Origin: an uncultured Clostridium sp.
Lineage (GTDB): Bacteria; Bacillota; Clostridia; Oscillospirales; Acutalibacteraceae
DNA: 24,813 nt
Assembly (NCBI GenBank): GCA_958422185.1
Contig: CATZNW010000030.1
Span: forward strand, 1-24,813
Direction of reading: 5' to 3'
The stretch's first letter is position 1, and each line of letters opens with the position of its first letter. Under the pieces are notes generated by a model, which ran no database searches, was not told the origin of the DNA, and saw only the letters and a list, made by a program, of their open reading frames with translations. Below, one piece after another: positions 1-6,619 of the stretch. The position numbers were made by a program, and so were the translations under genes.

Positions 1-29
1 GAGCGAAGCAGGAATGATACAATGTTCTC

Positions 30-66
30 CGAAACAGTCAAAATCTGTGATTTTGCTCCTGTTTCG
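30..66 (-). promoter_or_regulatory. Hairpin at the 5' end of an outgoing leftward transcript
   Basis: CGAAACAG (30-37) pairs with CTGTTTCG (59-66), and AAAATC (40-45) pairs with GATTTT (49-54) around a TGT loop; the two stems are separated by a small internal loop. It lies directly after the -10 of the leftward promoter at 74-102, so a transcript from there would begin at about position 67 with this hairpin. It could be a 5' stabilising stem or an operator overlapping the start site. The gene it serves is outside the window. Confidence 0.5.
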
Positions 67-73
67 TGAGGTT

Positions 74-102
74 ATTATAACACAACAGTAAATTGTTGTA
101 AA
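74..102 (-). promoter_or_regulatory. SigA-type promoter firing leftward out of the window, with embedded dyad
   Basis: On the minus strand TTTACA (97-102) is followed by a 17-bp spacer and TATAAT (74-79). The spacer contains a perfect dyad, ACAACA (82-87), 6 bp, TGTTGT (94-99), which is a plausible repressor site. No gene start is visible before the left edge, so the target is unknown. Confidence 0.65.
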
Positions 103-142
103 TCAATCCGGCCGTTTAAACGTTTTCCGATTAGAATAAAAT

Positions 143-174
143 CCCGCCCTGCGTATTTAAAAACGCAAAGCGGG
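143..174 (-). terminator. Rho-independent terminator of the hydrolase/lipoprotein operon
   Basis: CCCGC (143-147) and GCGT (151-154) pair with ACGC (163-166) and GCGGG (170-174), with small symmetric internal loops. On the minus strand the stem is followed by ATTTTATT. It lies about 20 bp after the stop of the lipoprotein gene. Confidence 0.65.
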
Positions 175-195
175 AAATTGTTTTCTGGTTATTTG

Positions 196-741
196 TTAAA
201 ACTGAAAAGTAACCTGAACCGATCCGCTTCCGAGCGCGTTCGCAAGACCGGTCGGGTCATCTGTATGGCCGAGCGGAGTGTAACTGTATGAAGTGCGGAA
301 ATCTTTGTAAAAGAGAACAACGCAGTCGGAACCGTAAAGCATAAGATCGCCGGTGTGTATCGTGCCGGGTCTGCTTGGATCGGGCGGCAGAGAATTCGGC
401 AGATAGTAATATTTTTCATTTCCGTTCAGTTCGCTCATAGTAACGGTAAGCGGCAGCGTTTTCGCAAATTCACGCGCGGACTCATTATCGTAAAGTTCCG
501 CTGTAAAGGTCTTTTCTCCAACAAGGATGTTTATTCTGTTCATATCTTTATCCTCTGTATCATTGTCTTCTGCTTTCTGCGCAGTTGCATCTGTTATTGC
601 TTCCGAAACAGGTTTCTCTTCCGCCGCTTCGGTAGTCCTGTCTTCCGTGCCGGCAGAAGAACAGGCGTAAAGTGCTGATGTGATCATAGCCGTTACCGCC
701 AGAACAGCCGCAATTTTGATAAATATGTTTTTACTTTTCAT
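196..741 (-). CDS. Cyclophilin-like fold lipoprotein
   Basis: This 181-residue protein starts with a lipoprotein signal: charged KSK, a hydrophobic segment and LYAC, with Cys27 as the likely lipidated residue. A Glu/Asp/Ala-rich spacer (about residues 28-68) follows. The rest (about 69-181) looks like the bacterial cyclophilin-like domain: INILVGEKTFTAELYDNESA, then TVTMSELNGNEKYYYL, GTIHTGDLMLYGSDCVVLFY and a closing LGSGSVQVTFQF. Such domains often sit in operons with hydrolases or oxidoreductases and LysR regulators in Firmicutes; no enzymatic activity is established for them. It is the last gene of a three-gene leftward operon, starting 11 bp after the hydrolase stop, with a ribosome site (AGGCAG) overlapping that gap. 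It probably faces the outside of the membrane. The domain call is from memory of family patterns. Confidence 0.75.
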   Translation of the reverse strand: MKSKNIFIKIAAVLAVTAMITSALYACSSAGTEDRTTEAAEEKPVSEAITDATAQKAEDNDTEDKDMNRINILVGEKTFTAELYDNESAREFAKTLPLTVTMSELNGNEKYYYLPNSLPPDPSRPGTIHTGDLMLYGSDCVVLFYKDFRTSYSYTPLGHTDDPTGLANALGSGSVQVTFQF

Positions 742-752
742 TGCCGTCTGCC

Positions 753-1742
753 TTATTTCAATGCGCTGCGGAAAAATTCCTCTATCCTGCCAAACGGTAT
801 ACGATCGGTTCGGTCATACAGATCCGTGTGAACGGCGCCGGAAATGATCATAAGCTCTTTGTTATCCTTATACGGATTGTCTTTTGTCATATTTGCAAAA
901 GCGTCTTTGCTGAAATAGCAGGAATGCGCTTTTTCGCCGTGGATCATAAGCACTGCGCTTCGTATCTCATTGCTGTATTTCAGGATAGGCTGGTTCATAA
1001 AGGACATACAGCCGGTAACGTTCCAGCCGCCGTTTGAGTTGAGTGAGCGCTTATGGTAGCCGCGCTTCGTTTTGTAATAATCATAGTAATCTTTAACAAA
1101 GAAAGGCGCGTCGTCCGGCAGCGGATCCACAACACCGCCTGCAAGAGCGTAGATGCCGTTTTTGTAATCTTCGGTTCTCTGAGCGTTAAGAGCTCCGCGC
1201 TTTCTGTGGCGTTCTTCTTCGCTGTCTTCGGCGTCAAAATATCCGTTTGCGTTTACCCGCGTCATATCATACATGGTCGATGTGACCGTTGCTTTAATAC
1301 GTGTGTCCAGCGCCGCTGCGTTAAGTGCCATACCGCCCCAGCCGCAGATGCCTATAATGCCTATTTTGTCCGGGTCTACATCGTCACGAACGCTTAAAAA
1401 GTCAACTGCCGCCTGAAAATCCTCTGTGTTTATATCAGGGGACGCCATGTATCTCGGCTCTCCGCCGCTTTCACCTGTAAAAGACGGATCAAATGCTATC
1501 GTCAAAAATCCTCTTTCCGCCATGGTCTGGGCATAAAGTCCGGCTGCCTGCTCTTTTACGGCGCCGAACGGCCCGCACACCGCTATGGAGGCAAGTTTGC
1601 CCGTGGCGCTTACGGGTTTGTAAAGGTCTGCCGCAAGGGTGATTCCGTAGCGGTTGTGAAAGGTAACTTTGCGGTGATCTACTTTGTCGCTTTTGGGAAA
1701 AGTTTTGTCCCATTCCAGTGCCAGATCAAGTTCAGTTTTCAT
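753..1742 (-). CDS. Alpha/beta hydrolase (dienelactone hydrolase/YcjY-like)
   Basis: This 329-residue protein has the full alpha/beta-hydrolase layout: an early strand-loop with YKPVSATGKLASIAVCGPFG (oxyanion region), FDPSFTGESGG, a D-rich segment before the elbow, and a nucleophile elbow IGICGWGG. Cys133 sits where Ser is expected, as in dienelactone hydrolases. A late MIHGEKAHS segment may hold the acid, and the catalytic His is probably His305 in SGAVHTD. No signal peptide is present, so it is cytoplasmic. Its ATG overlaps the stop of the upstream small gene (ATGA, 1739-1742), indicating translational coupling, and the lipoprotein gene follows. Substrate unknown; the divergent LysR probably controls it. 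A fully inactive nucleophile cannot be excluded, since the elbow is GxCxxGG rather than GxSxG. Confidence 0.85.
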   Translation of the reverse strand: MKTELDLALEWDKTFPKSDKVDHRKVTFHNRYGITLAADLYKPVSATGKLASIAVCGPFGAVKEQAAGLYAQTMAERGFLTIAFDPSFTGESGGEPRYMASPDINTEDFQAAVDFLSVRDDVDPDKIGIIGICGWGGMALNAAALDTRIKATVTSTMYDMTRVNANGYFDAEDSEEERHRKRGALNAQRTEDYKNGIYALAGGVVDPLPDDAPFFVKDYYDYYKTKRGYHKRSLNSNGGWNVTGCMSFMNQPILKYSNEIRSAVLMIHGEKAHSCYFSKDAFANMTKDNPYKDNKELMIISGAVHTDLYDRTDRIPFGRIEEFFRSALK

Positions 1743-1993
1743 TTAAATTCCTCCGTTTGTTTTCTGTCTTCTTCCTGCAAGGTGTAAACCATATGGTCAA
1801 GGCAGTCTATCTTATACTGATCTTTGTGCAGTTCTTTCAAAAGCAAAGACTTTTGCCTGCCAAGCAGTTTGTATTGTTCCGCGCGCATGTGGTTCTTTTC
1901 CAGTTCAATATATTCATTTATGACCGAATCGCTGCAGCCCGCGTCCGTAAGATTTCTGCGTATTCTGAATACGCGGTCGTGCATAATATCCAT
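1739..1993 (-). CDS. Small helical conserved protein, first gene of LysR-divergent operon
   Basis: About 84 residues starting MDIMHDRVFR. I chose the ATG at 1993 because AAGGAG (2002-2007) lies 8 nt upstream; the longer frame back to 2047 has no ribosome site and would run across the -10 element. The protein is soluble, charged and probably all-helical (LTDAGCSDSVINEYIELE, then LLGRQKSLLLKELHKDQYK and IDCLDHMVYTLQEEDRK). Similar small proteins occur beside LysR genes and oxidoreductases in clostridia, with no known function. Its stop overlaps the start of the hydrolase gene. Confidence 0.7.
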   Translation of the reverse strand: MDIMHDRVFRIRRNLTDAGCSDSVINEYIELEKNHMRAEQYKLLGRQKSLLLKELHKDQYKIDCLDHMVYTLQEEDRKQTEEFK

Positions 1994-2018
1994 ACCCGCC
2001 GCTCCTTCCTGTATTTTT

Positions 2019-2047
2019 ATTGTAACGCCACAGCATAGAAATAGCAA
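2019..2047 (-). promoter_or_regulatory. Leftward promoter of the hydrolase/lipoprotein operon
   Basis: On the minus strand TTGCTA (2042-2047), a 17-bp spacer and TACAAT (2019-2024) form a good SigA promoter about 25 bp before the ATG at 1993. The -35 lies inside the operator-like dyads at 2035-2065, so the divergent LysR could activate or block it. Confidence 0.65.
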
Positions 2048-2065
2048 ATACCTTGTTTCTATTTG
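2035..2065. promoter_or_regulatory. Overlapping dyads, candidate LysR operator
   Basis: Two nested inverted repeats lie between the divergent promoters: ATAGAAA (2035-2041) with TTTCTAT (2056-2062), and CAAATA (2045-2050) with TATTTG (2060-2065). Both overlap or abut the leftward -35 and end 10 bp before the rightward -35. This position is typical for a LysR protein that autoregulates and controls a divergent operon. Confidence 0.6.
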
Positions 2066-2074
2066 ATGATATGC

Positions 2075-2103
2075 TTTACACGCATAGCTAAATGTTGTAT
2101 AAT
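2075..2103 (+). promoter_or_regulatory. Promoter of the LysR gene
   Basis: TTTACA (2075-2080), 17 bp, TATAAT (2098-2103): near-perfect SigA promoter. The predicted start at about 2110 leaves a leader of only about 17 nt before the ATG at 2127, which argues against using the more upstream ATG at 2106. Confidence 0.75.
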
Positions 2104-2126
2104 ATATGCGGAAAGGGGAATCAGCT

Positions 2127-3020
2127 ATGGAGATACGTGTTCTTCGTTATTTTCTTGCCGTTGCAAGGGAAGGCAGTATAACCGCTGCGGCCAATTTTCT
2201 GCATTTAACGCAGCCAACCCTTTCAAGGCAGATACATGACCTTGAGGATGAGCTCGGCCAGCAGCTTCTGATACGGGGAAGCCACCGTGTAACGCTGACT
2301 CAGCAGGGTGTGCGTTTCAGAAAGCGCGCGGAGGAGATCATTTCTATGGTGGATAAGACTCAAGAGGAATTTTCTTCCATGGAAAATTCCGTCAGCGGAG
2401 ATATTTATATCGGCGGCGGAGAGACGCAGGCTGTCCGTCTCATTGCAAAGATAATAAAAGAACTGCGTGAGAAATACCCCGGGATACATTATCATCTGCA
2501 CAGCGGCAACGCGCAGGATGTAACGGACCGCCTTGATAAGGGGCTGCTTGATTTCGGTATACTGATTCAGCCTGCTGATATTTCTAAGTATGATTTTATC
2601 AATCTGCCGTCAAAGGATGTGTGGGGCGTTCTGATGCGCAGGGACTGCCCGCTTGCTCAAAAGAAATATATAAAAAAAGAAGACCTTTTGAATCTGCCGC
2701 TCATTTGCTCGCGGCAGGTGATTTCGCCAAATCAGCCGTCAAACAGTTTTGCCGAATGGTTTGGAAAAGAATATGATAAACTCAATATAGTTACAACTTA
2801 TAACCTCGTTTATAATGCCGCCATCATGGTAGAGGAGGGCATAGGGTACGCCGTTACGCTTGATAAACTGGCAAATGCTTCCGAAAACAGTAGCCTCTGT
2901 TTTCGCCCGCTCAGTCCCGGCCTGGAGTCCGGCCTGAATGTGATCTGGAAAAAATATCAGGTCTTTTCACCGGCCGCCCAGCTGTTTCTGGACAGGCTCA
3001 AAGCATCTTTTCAAAGCTGA
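2127..3020 (+). CDS. LysR-family transcriptional regulator
   Basis: 297 residues, the usual LysR length when started at MEIRVLRYF. The ATG at 2127 is preferred over 2106 because GAAAGGGG lies just upstream and the promoter -10 ends at 2103. The N-terminal winged helix is canonical (FLAVAREGSITAAANFLHLT, then QPTLSRQIHDLEDELGQQLL). It is followed by the linker helix and the two-lobed ligand-binding domain (about residues 88-290: DIYIGGGETQAVRLIAKIIK, GILIQPADIS, VEEGIGYAVT). It is transcribed divergently from the small protein/hydrolase/lipoprotein operon, so it is the probable regulator of that operon and of itself. The inducer is not deducible. Confidence 0.93.
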   Translation: MEIRVLRYFLAVAREGSITAAANFLHLTQPTLSRQIHDLEDELGQQLLIRGSHRVTLTQQGVRFRKRAEEIISMVDKTQEEFSSMENSVSGDIYIGGGETQAVRLIAKIIKELREKYPGIHYHLHSGNAQDVTDRLDKGLLDFGILIQPADISKYDFINLPSKDVWGVLMRRDCPLAQKKYIKKEDLLNLPLICSRQVISPNQPSNSFAEWFGKEYDKLNIVTTYNLVYNAAIMVEEGIGYAVTLDKLANASENSSLCFRPLSPGLESGLNVIWKKYQVFSPAAQLFLDRLKASFQS

Positions 3021-3209
3021 AAAATCATTCTGCTCTTTTCGACAAGAAATCATATTCTGATTAAAATTTTATATGCCTGCAAAAAATTCAGATCCGATAA
3101 ACCTATAAAATCCGCCGGTGAAATATATTCTGACGAAACTTTCATTGCGGCAGATTATTATATGAAGATTTTGTAATATTTATATATTTTTAACAGAAGG
3201 ACAATTAAG

Positions 3210-3878
3210 ATGATTCAGTTTGAAACAGAAAATAAAGTGATCTCCGTTTTTTCGTGTGAAAAAGCGGATAAGCCTGTAATCTATCTTAATACTTTCGGCA
3301 GCGAGGGCGGAGCCGTTTATAATGAACTGGTGAAAAACGGCTGTGCTGATCTCAATCTTGTTGCTGTATCGGGATTAGAATGGAATCATGACATGACGCC
3401 GTGGGATTGTCCTGCGGTCATGAAAAACGGCGGCGTGTTTACGGGCGGTGCGGAAGATTATCTGCGTCTGCTTACCGAAAGGATCATTCCCTCGGCGGAG
3501 GACAAAATGAACGGCACGCCTGTTTGGCGCGGCATTGCCGGGTATTCGCTCGCAGGGCTTTTCGCCGTTTATTCGCTTTATAAAACGGATGCTTTTACAC
3601 GTGCGGCAAGCGTTTCCGGTTCTCTCTGGTTTCCGGGCATAAAAGAGTTCGTTTTTGAAAATAAGATGAGGGCAATGCCTGAGAGAATGTATTTTTCACT
3701 TGGCAGTAAAGAGAGCAAAACACGAAATCCGTATCTTAAAACAGTTGAGTGGAATACTCTGGATATTGAAGAATTTTACCGTTTGCGAGGGATCAGAACG
3801 GTGTTTGAACTGAATTCCGGCAATCATTTTCAAAACAGTGCTGAAAGAACAGCCAAGGGCATCAGCCGGCTTCTGTAA
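3210..3878 (+). CDS. Putative esterase, alpha/beta hydrolase fold
   Basis: 222 residues, cytoplasmic (no signal). The nucleophile elbow GYSLAG puts the catalytic Ser at 113, followed by AVYSLYKTDAFTRAASVSGS. A late SLGSKESKTRN loop may hold the acid, and GNHF places His206 near the C-terminus. The layout resembles the Fes/IroE or esterase D group (putative esterase family), which cleave acyl esters or siderophore triesters, but nothing iron-related lies nearby. AGAAGGA lies about 8 nt before the ATG. It stands alone between the LysR gene and a terminator. The upstream 190 bp is AT-rich with no convincing promoter. Confidence 0.8.
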   Translation: MIQFETENKVISVFSCEKADKPVIYLNTFGSEGGAVYNELVKNGCADLNLVAVSGLEWNHDMTPWDCPAVMKNGGVFTGGAEDYLRLLTERIIPSAEDKMNGTPVWRGIAGYSLAGLFAVYSLYKTDAFTRAASVSGSLWFPGIKEFVFENKMRAMPERMYFSLGSKESKTRNPYLKTVEWNTLDIEEFYRLRGIRTVFELNSGNHFQNSAERTAKGISRLL

Positions 3879-3913
3879 ATAAAGGTATCATTTGAATTGA
3901 ACATGTATTTTAT

Positions 3914-3955
3914 AGGCAGAGTGGGATCATGAAGATCCGCATTCTGCCTTTGTTT
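3914..3955 (+). terminator. Terminator after the esterase gene
   Basis: AGGCAGA (3914-3920) pairs with TCTGCCT (3943-3949), and GATC (3925-3928) with GATC (3934-3937), with mismatches between. A T-rich run (TTTGTTTATT) follows. It lies 36 bp after the stop. Confidence 0.65.
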
Positions 3956-4007
3956 ATTGGATACAACAGTACCGGTGTTTTATAATCCGTTTATATTTAT
4001 ATACGGA

Positions 4008-4036
4008 TTGACAAAAGCAGACCGAAAGATTATAAT
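4008..4036 (+). promoter_or_regulatory. Perfect-consensus promoter of the beta-galactoside operon
   Basis: TTGACA (4008-4013), exactly 17 bp, TATAAT (4031-4036): full consensus at both elements. Such a strong promoter implies repression, which fits the dyad that begins at the next base. Confidence 0.85.
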
Positions 4037-4063
4037 AACTTTTGACACCCTGTGTTAAAAGTT
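4037..4063. promoter_or_regulatory. 27-bp operator-like dyad over the transcription start
   Basis: AACTTTTGACAC (4037-4048) and GTGTTAAAAGTT (4052-4063) are inverted copies matching at 11 of 12 positions around a 3-bp centre (CCT). The site begins right after the -10 and covers the expected +1, the classic place for a repressor. The first gene of the operon is a ROK-type regulator, so autorepression with sugar-induced release is the simplest reading. Confidence 0.8.
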
Positions 4064-4065
4064 TT

Positions 4066-4073
4066 GGAGGTGA
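4066..4073 (+). promoter_or_regulatory. Ribosome binding site that fixes a TTG start
   Basis: GGAGGTGA lies 5 nt before the in-frame TTG at 4079. An alternative GTG at 4052 lies inside the operator dyad and has no ribosome site, so the TTG is the likely start of the ROK regulator. Confidence 0.75.
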
Positions 4074-4078
4074 ACTGC

Positions 4079-5053
4079 TTGAACGAGCAGAATACACTGA
4101 AAAATATCAGGATCAAGAATCTTTCCGATATATTGCAGGTTCTCAGAAGCGAGGGCTCGTGCAGCCTTGCACAACTGACGGAGCAGATCAGCGGTGGGCT
4201 TACGACTGTAAAAAAATGCGTTTTGCAGGCCATTGAGCTGGGAATGGTCTGTGAAGGCGATACGGCAGATTCTACGGGCGGACGAAAGGCAAAACTGTAT
4301 TTCCTTAATAAAGAATACCAGTATTTTGTATTTCTTGTTGTTGATGATAACAGTCTGATCTGCAGGATCTGTAATTTTGGGTTCCATGTGATTGAAGAAT
4401 ATACGGTCGGTCTGGAGCTGGAAGATCTTCTTGCAAGCGTGTACAGCATCATGGATAAAGCGTCGGCCGAATATAATGTGGGTACAGTATGTCTGGCTCT
4501 TCCGTGCGTGCTGAATGACGGTGTTGTCATGGATTGGTTTTATAACCCTGCAGCTGTGGGGCTGGATGTAAAAAAGAAACTTAAGGAAAAATACGGTGTA
4601 AACGTTATAGTTCAGAATGATATGAAGCTGACCGCTATCGGTGAGTGCGCCGAATACCGCGGTGATATCGTAAATATCGCAACGGTTCAGTTTGGGCACA
4701 ACGGTGTCGGCGTGGGTGCCACGGTAAACGGAAACGTACTTACGGGAAGCACGGGATTTGCCGGCGAGGTCGGATATATCGACGATCTGAGAAAAAATAT
4801 CATGGGAATCTCTTTCCCTGCAAAGATAGTAAAAAATATAATCATTTTTCTGAATCCTCAGCTGATCGTATTTTACAGATCGCAAAGACAGAATCAGTTT
4901 GAAAAAATATTTAAGGCGGCGGTCAGGGACCTTCCGTCATTCGCTTTGCCTGAATTCAAAGTGTCAGATGATTATTTTAACAGTATCAACAACGGATTTA
5001 TTTCGCTGATCAATAAATATGGTTATTTTAAAAAACCGGGGGTAAAAAAATGA
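4079..5053 (+). CDS. ROK-family transcriptional regulator (NagC/XylR-type)
   Basis: About 324 residues from the TTG start. The N-terminus is a winged helix (IRIKNLSDILQVLRSEGSCS, LAQLTEQISGGLTTVKKCVL, with GGRKAKLYFLN as the wing). It is followed by an actin/hexokinase-like ROK domain: VCLALPCVLNDGVV, then VIVQNDMKLTAIGE (the ND pair typical of ROK proteins) and GVGVGATVNGNVLTGSTGFA with GEVGYI. The usual ROK zinc motif (CxCGxxGCxE) after GEVGYI is missing, and the C-terminal part is shortened and divergent. It therefore probably binds a sugar ligand in an altered way or has no kinase activity. Its stop overlaps the transporter ATG (5050-5053). Predicted to bind the dyad at 4037-4063. Confidence 0.8.
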   Translation: MNEQNTLKNIRIKNLSDILQVLRSEGSCSLAQLTEQISGGLTTVKKCVLQAIELGMVCEGDTADSTGGRKAKLYFLNKEYQYFVFLVVDDNSLICRICNFGFHVIEEYTVGLELEDLLASVYSIMDKASAEYNVGTVCLALPCVLNDGVVMDWFYNPAAVGLDVKKKLKEKYGVNVIVQNDMKLTAIGECAEYRGDIVNIATVQFGHNGVGVGATVNGNVLTGSTGFAGEVGYIDDLRKNIMGISFPAKIVKNIIIFLNPQLIVFYRSQRQNQFEKIFKAAVRDLPSFALPEFKVSDDYFNSINNGFISLINKYGYFKKPGVKK

Positions 5054-6618
5054 AAAATCTGTTTAAGAGCAAAACAACAAGGGAGATTATTGCGTTTTCG
5101 CTGTTGCCTTTTGGTATAAGTACGGTCTACAGCATTGTCGGTACTGCACTGAACATGTATTTTACAGATGTGCTGGGCCTTTCTCTTTCCATGACGGGTA
5201 TTATGCTGGCAGTAACCAAGGTATGGGATGCGGTAAATGACCCTCTGATGGGTATGCTGGTAGATAAAACAAACACCCGCTGGGGCAAGTGCCGGCCATA
5301 TGTGTTCTGGATGTCAGGCCCTATGATCCTTGTAACGGCAATGCTGTTTGCCCCGGTGGATTTCGGGCAGACCGGAAACTTCGTTTACGCAATTATAGCC
5401 TATATTCTTTATTATACAATTTATACGGCGCTGGATATTCCGAACAAGGGCCTTGCGCCGCTTGTATTTCCGGAAGATAAGCTGCGTGTAAAAGCTCTGT
5501 CCTGGAGCAATATCCTCGGTTCATTGGGATCCGTTTTGCCGTCTCTGCTGTTTTTTACGGTTGCCGGTCTCTGGGGGCGTGAAAATCAGAAACAGGGATA
5601 TTTCTTTTCAGCGCTCATTTTTGCAACGCTCGGCGCAGTCCCAATGTTCTTTTCGGCTTTCGGATTCAAGGAAAAAATCAAGATCCCTCCGAAAAAGGAA
5701 AAGTATGTTGACGGCCTTAAAATTGTATTTAAAGACAAAAAGTTTATTGTTTTGACGATCGCTATGTTTTTCTCGTCCATCGTCAATATCGGCTCTATGT
5801 TCCTGCCGTATTTTGCCAAGTGGAACTGCATAGGCGTGTTGCCGATAGATCAGTTGTGCGCCTGGATCTATGATACGTTCGGTATCTCTTTGCAGCTGAC
5901 AAGCGAAGGCCTTTTAACACCGCTTCTGCAGATCGGCAGCGGAATTTCCTATATGCTGTCTATGGCTCTTATACCGCTGTTCCTCAAAAAAATGGATAAG
6001 AAAACGCTGTGGATCGGCACTTCTATAATCGGTATCGCGGCGGACATCCTTTGCTTTGTTATCGGCATATGGATCGTTCCGTATAACACATTTTCCGGTG
6101 CGGTAGTATATATGATCCTGCGTTTCTTTACAAATTTCCCCGTAGGCATCATGACAGTCCTGACCACTGCCATGTTCTCCGATGTGGTCGAGGATCTTGA
6201 AATGCGCACAGGCAAGCGCCTTGAGGGCACTGTTTTTTCGTTCCAGAGTCTGATCAGCCAGATCTCGGTTGCGATATTCAATGCGCTGCTTTTAAACGTA
6301 GTTGATGCATTCGGCTATAATGTGGATAAAATGAATGCGCTCACCAATAATCTGACCCAGCCGCTGATCCAAAGCCCAACGCAGCCGTTTATTTCCGGCG
6401 GTGTGGATTACACTATGCTGCTGAATGTTATTTTCTTCCTGCTGACGGCATTCGGTGCGATAGGGCTGCTGCTTCAAGCTATACCGATGTTCTTCTATAA
6501 GTTTGATGAAAAAGCCCAGGCAGGCAAACTCAAAGCTTTCAGGGAAGAAAAGGAAAGACGAGAGGCGGAAGAACTGAATGCGCTGGCCGCGAATCATTCA
6601 GATGCTCGGGTGAACTAA
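5050..6618 (+). CDS. GPH-family sugar:cation symporter (MelB/LacS-type)
   Basis: 522 residues with about 12 membrane segments. The diagnostic N-terminal GPH signature is clear: WDAVNDPLMGMLVDKTNTRW followed by GKCRPYVFW, carrying the Asp pair used for cation coupling in MelB. A central cytoplasmic loop (FKEKIKIPPKKEKYVDGLK) and a second half (MILRFFTNFPVGIMTVLTTA, FSDVVEDLEMRTGKRLEGT) complete the fold. An extra hydrophilic stretch near residues 255-290 makes it slightly longer than typical 450-500-residue members. The family takes up galactosides, pentosides or glucuronides with Na+ or H+. Its coupling to a GH2 beta-galactosidase points to a beta-galactoside. The start overlaps the regulator stop. 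Confidence 0.92.
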   Translation: MKNLFKSKTTREIIAFSLLPFGISTVYSIVGTALNMYFTDVLGLSLSMTGIMLAVTKVWDAVNDPLMGMLVDKTNTRWGKCRPYVFWMSGPMILVTAMLFAPVDFGQTGNFVYAIIAYILYYTIYTALDIPNKGLAPLVFPEDKLRVKALSWSNILGSLGSVLPSLLFFTVAGLWGRENQKQGYFFSALIFATLGAVPMFFSAFGFKEKIKIPPKKEKYVDGLKIVFKDKKFIVLTIAMFFSSIVNIGSMFLPYFAKWNCIGVLPIDQLCAWIYDTFGISLQLTSEGLLTPLLQIGSGISYMLSMALIPLFLKKMDKKTLWIGTSIIGIAADILCFVIGIWIVPYNTFSGAVVYMILRFFTNFPVGIMTVLTTAMFSDVVEDLEMRTGKRLEGTVFSFQSLISQISVAIFNALLLNVVDAFGYNVDKMNALTNNLTQPLIQSPTQPFISGGVDYTMLLNVIFFLLTAFGAIGLLLQAIPMFFYKFDEKAQAGKLKAFREEKERREAEELNALAANHSDARVN

Positions 6619-6619
6619 A

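Noticed and set aside
4052..4078. GTG at 4052 as start of the ROK regulator
   Set aside because: It lies inside the operator dyad and only about 10 nt after the expected transcription start; the TTG at 4079 has GGAGGTGA upstream.
4055..4885. 276-codon open frame on the minus strand
   Set aside because: Lies wholly opposite the ROK regulator, has no ribosome site and a Cys/His-rich composition typical of antisense reading.
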